Part shown: piece by piece, positions 37,901 to 49,393 of the stretch
How positions within the stretch are numbered: the stretch's first letter is position 1
Layout of the letters: every line of letters starts with the position of its first letter
Notes under the pieces: generated by a model
Told to the model about the DNA's origin: nothing
Databases searched by the model: none
Seen by the model: the letters and a program-made list of their open reading frames with translations, nothing else
Assembly (NCBI GenBank): GCA_002633005.1
Contig: NMRA01000182.1
Span: 195,077 to 259,076, forward strand
Source: Phoronis australis
Taxonomy: Eukaryota; Phoronida; Phoronidae
Reading direction: 5' to 3'
DNA: 64,000 nt
Position numbers and translations under genes: made by a program

Positions 37901-40900
37901 GTGTCAACTAGTTACCCCCTCCAAGTCCAAAATGCAAAAATGTGAATTCAAGGAATCCCCCACCTTTAAAACACATTACTTTGGTTCATGTCAAAAAGTG
38001 GTACGCTGTGGGTTCTTTTTCTTTAATACATATTTCAAATTATACACTTGGATCAAATGGAGTTTAGTGATCGGCTCAACATGTTGATTTACTACCACTA
38101 ACTCTGATAATTTATTCAAGATTGAAGCCAGCAACTTTTGCCTGTTCTAAGTACTGAGTGGGACTTTGAAATGGACTTCTTCAACTGAGAACTTTTGACC
38201 ATTTTGGTGATACAAATTCAAGATTTTTACTTATTTTTGTACCATACGTTCTTCACAAATACTTTAGACACTGAGCAAAGCCTTCCCAACATGCTCATTG
38301 TGGAGCATGTTGGGTAGTCTGTGAGGATAAAGGTAATTTGTGATTGCACCAATGTTAAAAAATGGAACTCCTATTTAAGCAGAGAAAACACAATACAACA
38401 CCTAATACTACACTTTCAACACCAAACACCAGCCTAAATAAACTTTGGAAACTAAATCAAACAAGCTAACATTTACCCAACAACAAAGAAAACTCAAGTT
38501 GCACAACAACCAACTGATCCAAAGGTGAACGGGATTTCACAACACACCAGTTTACCTGTGTCCCGTCTAGGTCAGCATGTGGTGGAATGATGATTGTGGT
38601 GACATGTATTGAGCAATAAGACATAAATAGTGCAAAGGAGCATGAGTAGTTTAAAGTTACAAAACAGATATCAACAAAGACACCATAGCTTAATTTAAAA
38701 ATTACAGTAAGTAAAGACTGGAGTTTTAAGTGGCTCAGTACTAGTGCTAAACCTTCACTGTGTGTTTGCATTAAATAATCTCAACCAGTGTGCAGTCATT
38801 ATTAACAGAGAGTGTCTAAAGTGATTCAAACAGATGACTGACAGAACAGGACAAGACACCGAGTGATGCACAGAACAAAACTTTTACTTTAATTTCATAT
38901 TTGCACTGTCCTCATATCAGACACTAGAATCAGTCAAACCAGCCCAAAGCTACCTGTTGTTCTCAAGGTTCCTGGAGTCAGGCTCTGGGTCGTGCTTTTC
39001 ATCATCTCGATCATTCAAGTCAGTACTGGCAGCAGGATCCTACAATGCAGCAAGAAACATGTTAATGACCCAACAAGTCTATGAAGACTGAAAATATTTC
39101 CCACAATACACCAGAAACGTAACGTTAAACTTAAACACATAATAATATAACAATCAAGTAACATACACTCCCCTCAAACGGTCCAGTCTCAAATTAAGTA
39201 TGATAATCCCAGACCACATAATGTTTGAAGACCCTGAACCCAACTTACATAGTTCCTCTTGAGATCTGGGTGTTTATGATCAATACCATCATCTAAAGTG
39301 GTGACAACCACCCCCTCTCCTGTGAACCCTTTCTTCCAGGCAGGTACCACGTTCACATCAAGCCCTGGTTTACCACCAGCTTGGCCATTGTTTTCCTGAA
39401 ATACCGGATAAGTCAGTAAAGCTATGTAAAACTTCTGTAAGAAGGTTTACACAGAACACTCGTACATCATTGTACAACAGTAGAAATAAGGAAACATTTT
39501 TAAATACCAATATCACAATTGGCTGTTTTGTTGTTTTAATTTCTTAAGATCAAATCCATAAAACAAATGATATTTACATTTAAATTTCGTGTACAAAATA
39601 AAAATTAATTAGGACCTAAGTGTGTGCACAAACAAGACATCGACACCCAATGATCGCACATTTCTGTGCCTTATAAACGTGTAAGCCCATACAACTTGTA
39701 TCTGGGATCAAAAGCGCATGCCACCAACTCCACACTTTTATGGGGTCACCTCAGTATGCTAATATTGTACAAGCTACTGATGTAAGACCCAGACTGTACT
39801 CATTGTTGCCACAGCCTCAAAAGACAGACTAATCCAAGCTGTCTGTTCATGATGTCAGGTGGTTCCAATCTACAAGGACGTCTGTTTACATAACACATTG
39901 CTTGTGGCCTATCACATTTGTCAGAGGGGGTTCCTCTAGCATGCATGTGACTTCTCATCTAAAGATCTAAATTGCCTGACATTACATAACCACCACTAGC
40001 TTGTTGTTTCCACACCTTGAAAATAGTCAGAAATAAATCATAAGTTATTTGTTTATGGCCTCCTGATTAAGTCAAATAAATCTCTTACCAGATACCACTG
40101 GTCCTTGTAATAGGGGTCCTTAAATTTCATAGGGTTCGACTCAGATGGGATGCCATCCTTCTTGAGGCCTGTTTGCTCGAACCGTTGGAACACTGATTTA
40201 TCTTCATAATACTCAGAGTCCAACTCAGACTGTTTGTCGTGAACAATTTCTCGCTTCTCCCGGATGAGGATTTTCTCTTGTTCAGCATTTTTCACCTGCA
40301 CACGATGAAGTACACAAAACATTTATTTACATGAACAAAATTTTTGATAAAATTTCCACTGAAAATTTTGGATTTCAAATAACTACGAGTTTCAAACATT
40401 AACAATACAGATAATCAAACCAGTTGTTTTAAAATTGAGAAACCCACTTGAAAGTACTATAGTCAACCAGCCATTGTCAGATAGAGATGGTTTATTTTTA
40501 GTTTTCAGATGCATAAAGAGGAGTTATCACATGAGAATTATCTGACATTAAGGCACTAGTGCTTACAACATATTGAAAATCATTTACGTGCTTTGGAATT
40601 GGAGAAACTTCAAAACTATGAGTTGAAACACATCTGTGCCAAAACATAGAAATGGTACAGACATTTTAAGCAAAGTAATGGTACAAACACTTAAATAAAA
40701 CCTGAATATGTCAAACCAAATTCAACTTTTTTATTATAACCAGTCACAATCAATAAAATACGATAATAAATGGTAGCCAGAACACCACCTGGTGTGTATT
40801 AATGACACTATGGTATTTCTTCACTTATTTAGCACACACTATGGCCGATAAGTGAATTCCTATTTTGTCAAATATTTCCACGGCAATAAAGACAAAGAAA

Positions 40901-43510
40901 ATTTCTGTTTATAACTAGTATGGTAAGCACTGCGCAGATGTCATAAAACAACATTTTGTAAACTTTGCATTACTTGCAGCAAAGGAAATGGCTTTTGAAA
41001 AATAGAGAAATTACAATTTTGGCAATTATTTTTGTCCAAAATATGTAGAGAATTACCGTATGCTCATTTACAGCATCTATTCAATAGAAAAGCAAATATA
41101 AACAAAGAATCAACTACTTCTGACAAAAGCTTTTTACATACATAAATTTACCATTAGGAATTACTTAAAAACAAGTTATCAAATTTACCTTTTTATGTAT
41201 GCATCAGGAGCATAGATTAGTGGGACATAACTCAATCAATCAAAAGTCAAGGAAGTGTCACATGGATAGGCCTATGTAAACTTCTTGTTTGAAATGTTAC
41301 TTTGACACATAGGATTGTGGGATACTGATCACCCAAAGCAGCACCAAGCAGTAGGTATAGAATACACTATGGTATCCCACAATCCTTTGTGTAAATGATG
41401 TTTCACACTATCCATAAAAATGTCTATGGTGGGCCACCTTCTAACCTGATGCAGTTTATGAGAGCTACTAATATGCTTATGCAAATTAACCTGTGTTATT
41501 GATTACAAAGTCATGGAACAGCGACTCGCGTTTGACGTCAAGAAGAAAACCTATCCTACCATATGCTTCCTTGAGCTCACCAATGAAAATACCTGCTTAA
41601 CAATAAACAGGGAACATAACAACCAAAAATAAATGTCATTGCCATTACTTCACTATTTATCAAAGTAAAAGCAGTTTAGTCTACACTGAAAGGCCATTGT
41701 TGGCTATCAAAACAACCTAAACCTGATGTGTTGTCACAGTTGGATGGTTTTAACATCAATAGAGTAAAGACAAATATGGCTGTTTCATGATATCAATTTT
41801 CACGTAGGACTGAGCGACATAACATCATGTTATACCAGAAACTTGAAACATTCCATAAGCGTGTAGCTCCACTGCTATGGAGCTTAAGAAATGCATTCTA
41901 AATTAGGAACGTTGAGCTACCAACACACCACGGCATGCAATCAATTCTACCCGAGGCAATGAAAAGTAGAGTCTTGTTTTTCAAACATAAAAATGCACCT
42001 GGTATCTGGTGAAGTAAATCAAAGCTGCTTATTCATTATCTTTCTAAACTCCTAACATGAATTCTCATAAATTTACGACACAATGTGGCGGAAAAATGAA
42101 ATTTTAGAGATTCAATTCAAGTACATTGCCTTCTGCACCATATTTACTGTTGAGACAGTTTTTGAACATAGCCGACATTTAGAACAAAGTTGAAAGACTT
42201 CGCAAAATAAAATACATAAACTTTGACAATTATTTTTAATGGTATGTGAAATCGGTAAGATTTTACACTAACAGCTGGATCTAGAATACAAAACTCCACT
42301 GTGTACCAACATATAAGCAGGGGGTCATTTTATAACAGACTTATTATATAATTTTGCTCACCTCAAAAAACAGTGATTGAACATTCAAATTAAAATGAAA
42401 CAAAACGTCTTGATATTATGAAAATTTTATGCTAATGAAAAGATAAATGGTCTGGTATCAATGAAATGAAATAACATAAACCAAAAGATAAACAAATCGG
42501 AACATTGATTATATGTCTGTGGGGGGAGGTAATCTTCAAATTTCATTTATTGATCACTTTCCAATATTGAGAATAGGTGTTCCATTGGCAATTATTTAAC
42601 CAACACTGAATAAAATAAAATGAAAAGAAATTTCTTAAAAAATCTTTAAACATAGCCTTAGAGTAAAACTATGAAATTTACGACCAACTGTCAGTGGCAC
42701 GAGTGACTATTAAGATAAGACAACATAAGTGCATGGTAAAACATACCATACTAATGTTCTTCAAAACCTCATTAAAAAATAAGGAAACTAGAAAAAGCAT
42801 ATGAACCATAAAAACCACATACCATGGGATGGCTATTCAACAAGTCAATAAAGTCCTCTGCTCTCCGCTTTGACCTGACAGACATGGTGTCATGTCTCAA
42901 GGTGTACACATGTCCAAATGAAGGGAGATGGAGCTGAAGAAAGAGAAGACAGTCACGTTATGTAACAGCCAACTGACCCAAGATAAGATTCTACAAAGCA
43001 TGTAGCAAATACAATTGTGGCTTTTAACAGCATTTTTTAACAAAAACAAAGACGCAAACACACCAACTTCAACACAAAAAATTGAATTAATGTTAGAATA
43101 TAAAATTCAGTTGTTTTTTGAAATCTTACAGCTTCAGTACCACAAAATGGTAACACTGACTGAATCATCATTGACAATTACCATTTTAAGTAAATAATAA
43201 TAACAACCATGTTCACAAGCACTAAACTTCTGGTGCAAATACAAAAATTTAAACAACTCAATTGCCTTGAGTTTGAAACACAAAAATCCATGGTGCTGTA
43301 TATAGCCTTCAACTACCGTACCTGGTCAAGAACTCGGAAGCCATGAGCATTGGCAACAGATCGAGCAACAATGTCCGCTTCGCTTTTCTCGGCGTCAATT
43401 TCAATGGTGAAGTCATTCGTATAATGGTGAGATTCATAGGCCGCAGGGAATGTATGAACACTGAGGGCGACCAGGAACAGAATGAACAGAATGTGTGTAA
43501 TGGAATCCAT
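31001..43510 (-). CDS. Furin/kexin-family proprotein convertase, prohormone convertase 1-like
   Basis: Complete 889-residue protein in 11 coding exons, all in frame: 43510-43322, 42933-42823, 40295-40089, 39395-39249, 39039-38954, 37564-37476, 37021-36849, 35345-34996, 34030-33809, 33054-32887, 31928-31001. Calcium-dependent serine endoprotease cutting secreted precursors after basic pairs. Order: signal peptide (hydrophobic, residues about 5-20), prodomain with internal RSKRR (83-87) and terminal site IREKR (R115), subtilisin domain with Asp204, His248, oxyanion Asn349 and Ser434, P domain (about 480-620), then a long acidic tail ending in an amphipathic helix. It lacks a cysteine-rich or transmembrane tail, as in PC1/3, and [13 protein letters not shown] resembles PC1. 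Some catalytic-domain segments ([25 protein letters not shown]) look more like PC7, and the P domain has RRGS instead of RRGD. Family is certain; subtype is likely PC1-like but unproven. Confidence 0.93.
32629..32684. repeat. Hairpin element copy 1 (17-bp inverted arms)
   Basis: Left arm ATTTTCAGAACCAGTTTT and right arm AAACTGGTTCTCAAAAT pair across a short loop in convertase intron 10. A second copy is at 46505-46559. Confidence 0.75.
32887..33054 (-). CDS. Convertase coding exon 10 (P domain)
   Basis: 168 bp: [20 protein letters not shown] and [11 protein letters not shown]. It is the P-domain core; Ser replaces the Asp of the RRGD motif found in furin and PC1. Confidence 0.92.
33809..34030 (-). 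CDS. Convertase coding exon 9 (end of catalytic domain)
   Basis: 222 bp: [20 protein letters not shown], then [19 protein letters not shown]. Conserved ITWRD..QH and FGFG motifs show the transition to the P domain. Confidence 0.93.
34996..35345 (-). CDS. Convertase coding exon 8 (oxyanion Asn, catalytic Ser)
   Basis: 350 bp, the largest internal exon, residues 335-450: [12 protein letters not shown] (Asn349), [16 protein letters not shown] and [14 protein letters not shown] (Ser434). WATGNGG replaces the usual WASGNGG, and NFQGTS replaces the common HTGTS. Confidence 0.94.
36391..36600. repeat. Cluster of TCGAG words with a perfect 16-bp palindrome
   Basis: ACTCGAAATTTCGAGT at 36409-36424 is fully self-complementary. 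Around it are many more CTCGAG/TTCGAG words through 36600, inside convertase intron 7 and close to an N at 36334. Confidence 0.6.
36849..37021 (-). CDS. Convertase coding exon 7
   Basis: 173 bp: [20 protein letters not shown], then [20 protein letters not shown]. Matches the conserved IR.LDG...YSASWGP core of the family, with Phe replacing Tyr in the last motif. Confidence 0.92.
37476..37564 (-). CDS. Convertase coding exon 6 (catalytic His)
   Basis: 89 bp: [20 protein letters not shown] onward to KAKIGG. His248 is the second triad residue. Acceptor TACCTAG, donor G/GTATTA (weak but frame-consistent). Confidence 0.92.
37588..37674. repeat. 29-bp tandem repeat, three copies, POU-like site
   Basis: CAACAAAGGCTGATTAATAT starts at 37588, 37617 and 37646. 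Each unit contains ATGCATAATTA (the third copy ACGCATAATTA), resembling POU/homeodomain binding sites. Lies 24 bp upstream (transcript sense) of convertase exon 6. Confidence 0.92.
38285..38314. repeat. Perfect 12-bp hairpin
   Basis: CCCAACATGCTC and GAGCATGTTGGG pair around a 6-base loop within convertase intron 5. The centre GCTCATTGTGGAGC also occurs in the hairpin at 52334-52371. Confidence 0.75.
38954..39039 (-). CDS. Convertase coding exon 5
   Basis: 86 bp: [20 protein letters not shown], the calcium-binding-type acidic loop between catalytic Asp and His. It is slightly longer than in furin. The last codon (Ser247) is split with exon 6. Confidence 0.9.
39249..39395 (-). CDS. Convertase coding exon 4 (catalytic Asp)
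   Basis: 147 bp, residues 170-218, with [20 protein letters not shown] and [13 protein letters not shown]; Asp204 is the first triad member. Acceptor TTTCAG, donor TAT/GTAAGT. Confidence 0.93.
40089..40295 (-). CDS. Convertase coding exon 3 (prodomain cleavage site)
   Basis: 207 bp, residues 101-169. It contains the maturation site IREKR and, after an unusually long acidic/polar linker of about 40 residues, the start of the catalytic domain ([10 protein letters not shown]). PC1 has a roughly half-length linker here. Confidence 0.92.
42823..42933 (-). CDS. Convertase coding exon 2 (prodomain)
   Basis: 111 bp, phase 0, residues 64-100: [10 protein letters not shown] corresponds to the conserved HY.FRH-like strand of the prodomain, followed by the internal basic cluster RSKRR. 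Acceptor CTTCAG, donor ATG/GTATGT. Confidence 0.9.
43322..43510 (-). CDS. Convertase coding exon 1 (signal peptide, prodomain)
   Basis: Encodes residues 1-63, beginning [20 protein letters not shown], a typical signal peptide. The prodomain starts at about [10 protein letters not shown]. An acceptor (TTCTTCCAG) lies 7 bp before the ATG, so the exon begins at 43517 and an upstream noncoding exon exists. Donor CAG/GTACGG. Confidence 0.9.
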
Positions 43511-43517
43511 GGTTATC

Positions 43518-46500
43518 CTGGAAGAAAGCATATCAAAAGATAAGTAAGACATTTTCATAAGCTGAACTAAAACAAAAGGCTGTGTAAGTGCCAATTGTTA
43601 TTTACAAAAGACTGTGGATGAAATAAAGCTAATTGATCATCAAAAACACAGGCTTGGGATACATCTGCCTTAGAAGCAACACCGAAACTACACATGACTC
43701 AAGTGTTACTCAAAAGGGATGTTGAATCCACAAATCAACTTCTAACCACAGATCTAACATACGTTAAGTTGACTGAAGTTAACAAAGACAATCTGCTCCC
43801 TGGTGCATCTAATGTATCACTCAAAGTTAAACTAAACAGGAATGATACAACATCCTCTTTCCTACAAGAAGTTATGAACACAAAGACAGACAGAATTCTC
43901 TTTTATCATTCAGCTCCACAAAAGACCTTAGAGTTCACTGACAATAAGCGCCAAGATAACAGCATAGAGCCATGCTGTCAACAGGAGACATTTTGGTTCT
44001 TTACTGCTAAAAATTTAGCTATAATTAAATGTAAATACTTGTCCATGTGCTGTTCAGTGTTCACATGACACTGCATGCCTGGTGATGAATAAGATGGCAA
44101 GAATTTATTGTGATGGGCCTGAGTGTAGATGGTTAGTAAATCACCACATGTTATCAGAATGGTGCCTTGTGAAGTCCACGCCCACACTGGAACTCAATAT
44201 CTTAATGAGGGGAAGGTTGGAGTAAAAGTATTTCACAGAAAGATTGCGAACTGTTGGTCAGTACATATCTCAACCCACGCATGAACTAGACAAAAATAGC
44301 AACCAGAAGAGTACCCAGGGACAACAAAATTTGTAGATTTTTAACTCAGTGAAATCATATATTTTTGTGAAAGTAGAAAGACCGCAGAATTATTAATTGG
44401 GTCACGTGATCATCTCATTTTTGTAAAATTTACCAAACAAGAAAGGTACATTGATAACAAAACAATAATATCAATAACATGACCAACTTTTACATCATAA
44501 AAATATTTCTGACTAAAACTCAAAAACGCTGTAACAGTTTTCTAAATTATTATTTCGTTTTGTGCAACTTGTGAGTTTTTCATGATAGCCCCTCTTGAGC
44601 AAAACATGGCCATTTTAATTTAAAACCAACCACTCCTAATACGGTTTTGGGGGACAGCGCATAAAACATTATATTTGAAAGATTCATGAATCATTTTTCA
44701 GATATAATGTTCCAAAGTTAGCCAAATTTGGACATTTTCATAGGGTCCTACATATCCCTAAAGATTTCCCTTAAGTCATAAAAACTTAGGATTTCATAAC
44801 AGTACTTAAAGGCGAAGGCAACCTCTTTTCAAGTCCTTTTTAGCAAAATTAAGGTTCGTTGGTTATCCCAGACATATTTTCCCCTTAATTATAGCTTTTC
44901 GTAATTTGATTAATTATTCGTTCTCTACTCCGGAAGTGACGTTTTGGGAGGCAAGAATATCCCGCCTATTTCTTTTTGTACAGTCTGAACCTGAGGTTAA
45001 CAAAGTATGCGACTAACCAGTGAAGCAAGTGATTTCCAAAAACAATTCCAAGTGCATTTTAGAATATAAATCAATACTACAATACCTTTATAACTAACTT
45101 AATACAACTAGGATTTACATCATTTGTCTCTTAATTGGACTGGCTGCTGCTTGAAGTCTTCATTGTTTTGTTTACATCAAAGGTAAAAGGTCACAATTTT
45201 CCATGTAAGGGAAATGTTCTATGTATATGTCGCACAGTCTTGCCATACCAAATACGGAGACATGTTTTGCCTTGTAGGAGAAGAATCAGCGAAGGCATGA
45301 GCATCATCTTTTTAAATGTTAAACAAAAAGAAAAATGCTTTGACATCAACACAAATTCAAAATGTACAAAAAACCAGTGAAAATTCTAGCAAACAGGTTG
45401 AATCCTGTCTCAGAGGCAATGAACCACACTGAATAATGCAATAAGTTTAGTCTGTTTTTGGCGTTCCAAAACTCTTTAAATTAGAACATCTCAATGTTTA
45501 AGAATGTTAATTTATTCCTAATTCATTTCAAAATTAGCATACTTATACAATTAAAAAACACAAAAACGGGAAAATGCACACTTTCTAAACAAAAACTACT
45601 TTTTATTTGATTTTGTCCTGTAACTTAGTTCTTTTCCAGACATGGCCAGTATCTGTGTACATAAAAAATACTAATGAAAATAAAAATAATCATTAAAACT
45701 TATGAAGATAAAGCAAACTTTAGGCATGATGAAACAATGTAACACCTAAATTAACATTTCACCCAATCAACCCCCATCGTACAGGACAAAAATTCCACGC
45801 TAGTTCATTTAGCTGCAGAAACTACAGGAAACTAATTAAGAAGGAATTAAAATTTCATTAGATAAGTTTTCCATCATTATATATATGTAAAATGAATAGC
45901 TACTACCCCTACTCTTGATTTTTCCACATTACCTGAGCTGGCTGAAAAGTCTTTCATTGGAACTTTTTAGGAACGAAAATCACCGAAAATGATAAGGGAA
46001 TTTTGAAATCAAGTTGTGCTGTTCTCGGCCTATTTCATGAGTCAGTATCAAATAAACCAATTTTAGCTATTTAAATGACATGCTGGACATCATTAGAATT
46101 TTGCTATTTATGCAGCCAAATTTTATAGGGCGATTTTGAGTATTCACACGACAAATTGACCCAATAAGCTGATTTTAGCTACGTGCCACACTGCATTCCT
46201 GCTCTCACTGGTCGATATTTGTAACAGGATTTTCGCTATTCAGCTGAAAAACATTTCAAAGTTACTAACGGTCAATAATACGTCATAGCCTTATCACGCA
46301 AAAAGACTAAATTAGTGGACTTAAGTCTCAATTCAAATCTAAGTAGGTCTTCTATTAAGCAGGGATGTCACAACATTTCTGGCCTACTAGCAGACAATCC
46401 TGCAGACCAGTAGACACCAGAACCATGGTATGAACTCGCACACCCATGCCGTAAACTCTACACACATGCCAGGGCCAAGTTCCTCACACTTACATGGGTT

Positions 46501-47160
46501 CCACATTTTGAGAACCAATTTTCTCCACTGGATACAGGTAACAAACTGGCTCTCAAAATTTGTTAACCCTTTACTAGTAAGTGACTATTGCAAGACCAAT
46601 TTATTTGGCAGACAAGCTTGAGAAACAAACAAATTAATCATGGAAGGCGAATAACAAAAACCAGCTTATTTGCCCCCAACTTGGTCAGCTGGTCAGGTAA
46701 AACTGTATAATCTTGCATTTTCAGTGTGATATTTGCCTAATCAGTCAGATGGGTGGGTCTCTGACTTAAAAGTGATTTGATAACCAGTTACCCCATTCAG
46801 TAACGTGCTATCCTGTGGGACGCGGGAGTAATGGGTCCTCAAATCATTTCTAAATGAGGGACCTACCAACTGCAGCTATTACCGCCGCCAAATCAATGTA
46901 TTGAGATTTATCTATAGCCATAATTTACTTTTAGTTAAACAGTTGCAATAGTACAAGACATAATCTTATTTAAACAGAACAATGTGCTTACTTCCAAGCG
47001 ACACGTTGCCTTCTAACAAGGCACTGAACAGAACGGCAACGACTCCAAATTGGTGATTGACGAAATGACGATGACCACAAAAGAACGCAACAGAAAACAT
47101 CTAGGACACAATGTGGAGAATTGAGACAAACCTCAGCTTAAGCTGTTAAAGAGTACTTAC
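43518..47160 (-). other. Probable 5' UTR intron of the convertase
   Basis: Bounded by the acceptor before 43517 and a strong donor (GTG/GTAAGT, minus strand) with exon end at 47161. The plus-strand frame 43694-44068 inside it shows no recognisable domain. Contains one hairpin element at 46505. Confidence 0.4.
46505..46559. repeat. Hairpin element copy 2
   Basis: Arms ATTTTGAGAACCAATTTT and AAACTGGCTCTCAAAAT, with the same spacing and a similar loop (CTCCACT) as at 32629. Similarity continues outside the hairpin (GTGACTATTGC against GCGACTATTGC). Confidence 0.75.
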
Positions 47161-47500
47161 CACGATATCACAGTCGGTTGATGTATTATGCCCAGATACT
47201 CTTCTGTATGGAGTTGGAGATTCACTAGTTCAACGTCAAATGGAAAGCGGAACGAAAAGTTTCGACAGTGCTCACTCGAGCGTGAAAATATGCGCAATTT
47301 CTCACACAAAAAGCATAATAATGGCTACAAATTTTTGTAAAATAAAAAAATGCAACTCGGTGAATAGCCGAACCAAAATAAACTATATAACCATACTCTT
47401 TAATAACTTTAAACTCTGTCAATATGTCACACCTGCCGAGCTGACTAACTTTCAACTTCAAACATCCGGGTGACTTCCAGTAGTACGCAGGCGACGTCTT
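47161..47500 (-). promoter_or_regulatory. Probable noncoding first exon and promoter of the convertase
   Basis: The exon end is set by GTAAGT at 47155-47160. The transcription start is unknown; 340 bp is a guess that includes sequence up to the next intergenic stretch. No coding potential. Confidence 0.35.
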
Positions 47501-48518
47501 GTGTCGAACTGAGTAATTAAATTTTCTGAGGGGTGCTCAGGCAGGTTATTAATAAATCAAAATATGTCAGAATGTGTAAGTCAGGACGTTGCGATGATGC
47601 ATTTTAAAGGTGCATGTACCAATATTTTCAAAATAGACATACTTCGACAGAAATCTTCCTCGTTTTATCATAATAGGATAAACTTCTTGCGGGAATTATT
47701 TGGTAATTTAGTCGAACTTTAGTGGGACTTGAATGTGACATTGTGTCTAATTAGTCGCTAATTGTTAATAAAATGGACTTACTTAATAAGAAGTCGCGAT
47801 TTCGATTACCTACATGGAGCAACTTCTGTCGATTTTGTTGAGATATAGCTAGAATTGAAATGGATTCTACAATGAATATTTAGCAACGGTTTTGTGCACC
47901 GATACCCAAATTTGACTACTTAGTCCAGTTTATTTCGAAAAGAACTGTATGCTAGTACCTTTTTTAACAATATGCTGTATTGTAACTTGTTGCATGCTTG
48001 AGAAAATAAAAAATAGACCAGTTCATGCAGATGTCACGTATTGTCACATAAAAAGCCAAACATTTCACGAAAGTCGGGTGCAGGAGTCAAAAAGCTGGCG
48101 TTAGTGTTGGTGCCCAGGGATCGAAAAGCACGGTGGTCACCGCAATAACTCGACCCTCATCAAATGCAGGTGTAGTGGGGCTTATAAGGAATAGGACAAA
48201 TGGAAACAAATAAAGGTGATGAATGTTCTGGAAAAAAGTAAGTTTTTAGTGACAAGGGCAGGGGGGTTGTCATGGCAACGGGTCTACTGAGAAAGGGTCT
48301 GAGGGGGGTAGGGTGAAACTGGTGAGAAACTTTCCCACCGGGGTGTAAAGTAATAGGCTTGTAAATATTGCGCGTAACAATACAACGGAGAGACAGGTGT
48401 ATAACTTTGGTGTGGACAACTTCTTGGTTGATGGTAAGTTTGATTTTCGCCATGTCCAACTGTATGATAAGGTCACGTTTTTGAAAAAAGGTGTATGAAT
48501 TCGGGGTCACCAGTGTCC
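47500..48518. other. Intergenic, no supported gene
   Basis: A 156-codon minus-strand frame (48630-48160) overlaps the left inverted repeat of the element at 48519 and has no recognisable domain; I do not call it a gene. Confidence 0.4.
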
Positions 48519-48941
48519 GGTTACATGAAACAGTCCCAAATAGGGACTCAACTAAGGTCCCTAAGTCTACTGCGTATTTGCGGGCTTGTGAAAACACTGG
48601 TTGTCCTACCTTATGCTGTTTGAATATCATTACTATGCCAATTTTTGCCTTTGATACAAATCGAGAGTGAAATCTAGATTGAATTCTAAATATTATTGAA
48701 AATAAGTGGAGATCTTTTCATGCAACGCCCCAATTTAAGGAGTAAGTCCCTAACTGTTTTGATTGAATTTAATGCTCAGTTTTTAGTTATATTATTAGAA
48801 AATGTCATTATTCAAAGAAGAGCTCATAATAAAGATGAAATTATAGAAAAAATATTACACCTGTGTCTAAAGAACGAAAAAAATACGAAAACGATTTAGG
48901 GACCTTAGTAGAGTCCCTATTTGGGACTGTTTCATGCAACC
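48519..48941. mobile_element. MITE-like element with 46-bp inverted terminal repeats
   Basis: The left arm (48519-48564, starting GGTTACATGAAACAGTCCCA) and right arm (48896-48941, ending GGGACTGTTTCATGCAACC) are inverted copies differing at about two positions. Each arm itself has a small palindrome (AGTCCC..GGGACT). The 330-bp interior is AT-rich and non-coding. Size and structure fit a non-autonomous DNA transposon; no clear target-site duplication is visible, so the exact ends are uncertain. Confidence 0.75.
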
Positions 48942-49083
48942 TAGCACAGAATCCTACTGAAGTACGTGTTTCAACAAGTTCTATATGTGATAAGGTCACT
49001 TTTCTCAGACCTACGCACGTTAAGCGTCTAGGGTAAGGTTTTGACTGGAAGGGACAGGGGATATTTTAATGAATTTCATGCTA

Positions 49084-49393
49084 TTAAGGTCCACGGTTTG
49101 GGAATGCAATTAGGGTCATATTTTGAATTGTTGCACTTCGAAATGGCTGTTTAGGGGTCCTGTTATACAACTTTACGGGCTTTTTCGGTACTTCTTGAAA
49201 TTTACGTTCCCAAGTATGGCGACTCCCGCCTCCTACTAGCCAGAAGGCATTGCTGTGACGTTTTTGCCGGGTGAATGCTTTTTCTTCTGCCAGACTATGC
49301 TTATAGATCGTGTACAAGTTTGCTCGTCTTTGCTCAAATTCAGTCAACCCTGACTGTTTTTTGCCTAGATTCGACACACATAAGGTCTTCGCT
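49084..49393 (-). other. Possible isolated coding exon, function unknown
   Basis: About 100 open codons rich in Lys, Arg and Glu (for example GLTEFEQRRANLYTIYKHSL and RHTWERKFQEVPKKPVKLYN) before a stop at 49084. There is no initiating ATG, so it would need splicing from upstream. The composition looks more protein-like than random frames nearby, but no family is recognised. Confidence 0.2.

Noticed and set aside
43694-44068. 124-codon plus-strand frame
   Set aside because: Within the probable 5' UTR intron of the convertase; low-complexity and unlike any family I know.
48160-48630. 156-codon minus-strand frame
   Set aside because: Runs through one inverted arm of the MITE-like element, and its C-terminal part is simple Pro/Leu/Ser sequence; probably chance.
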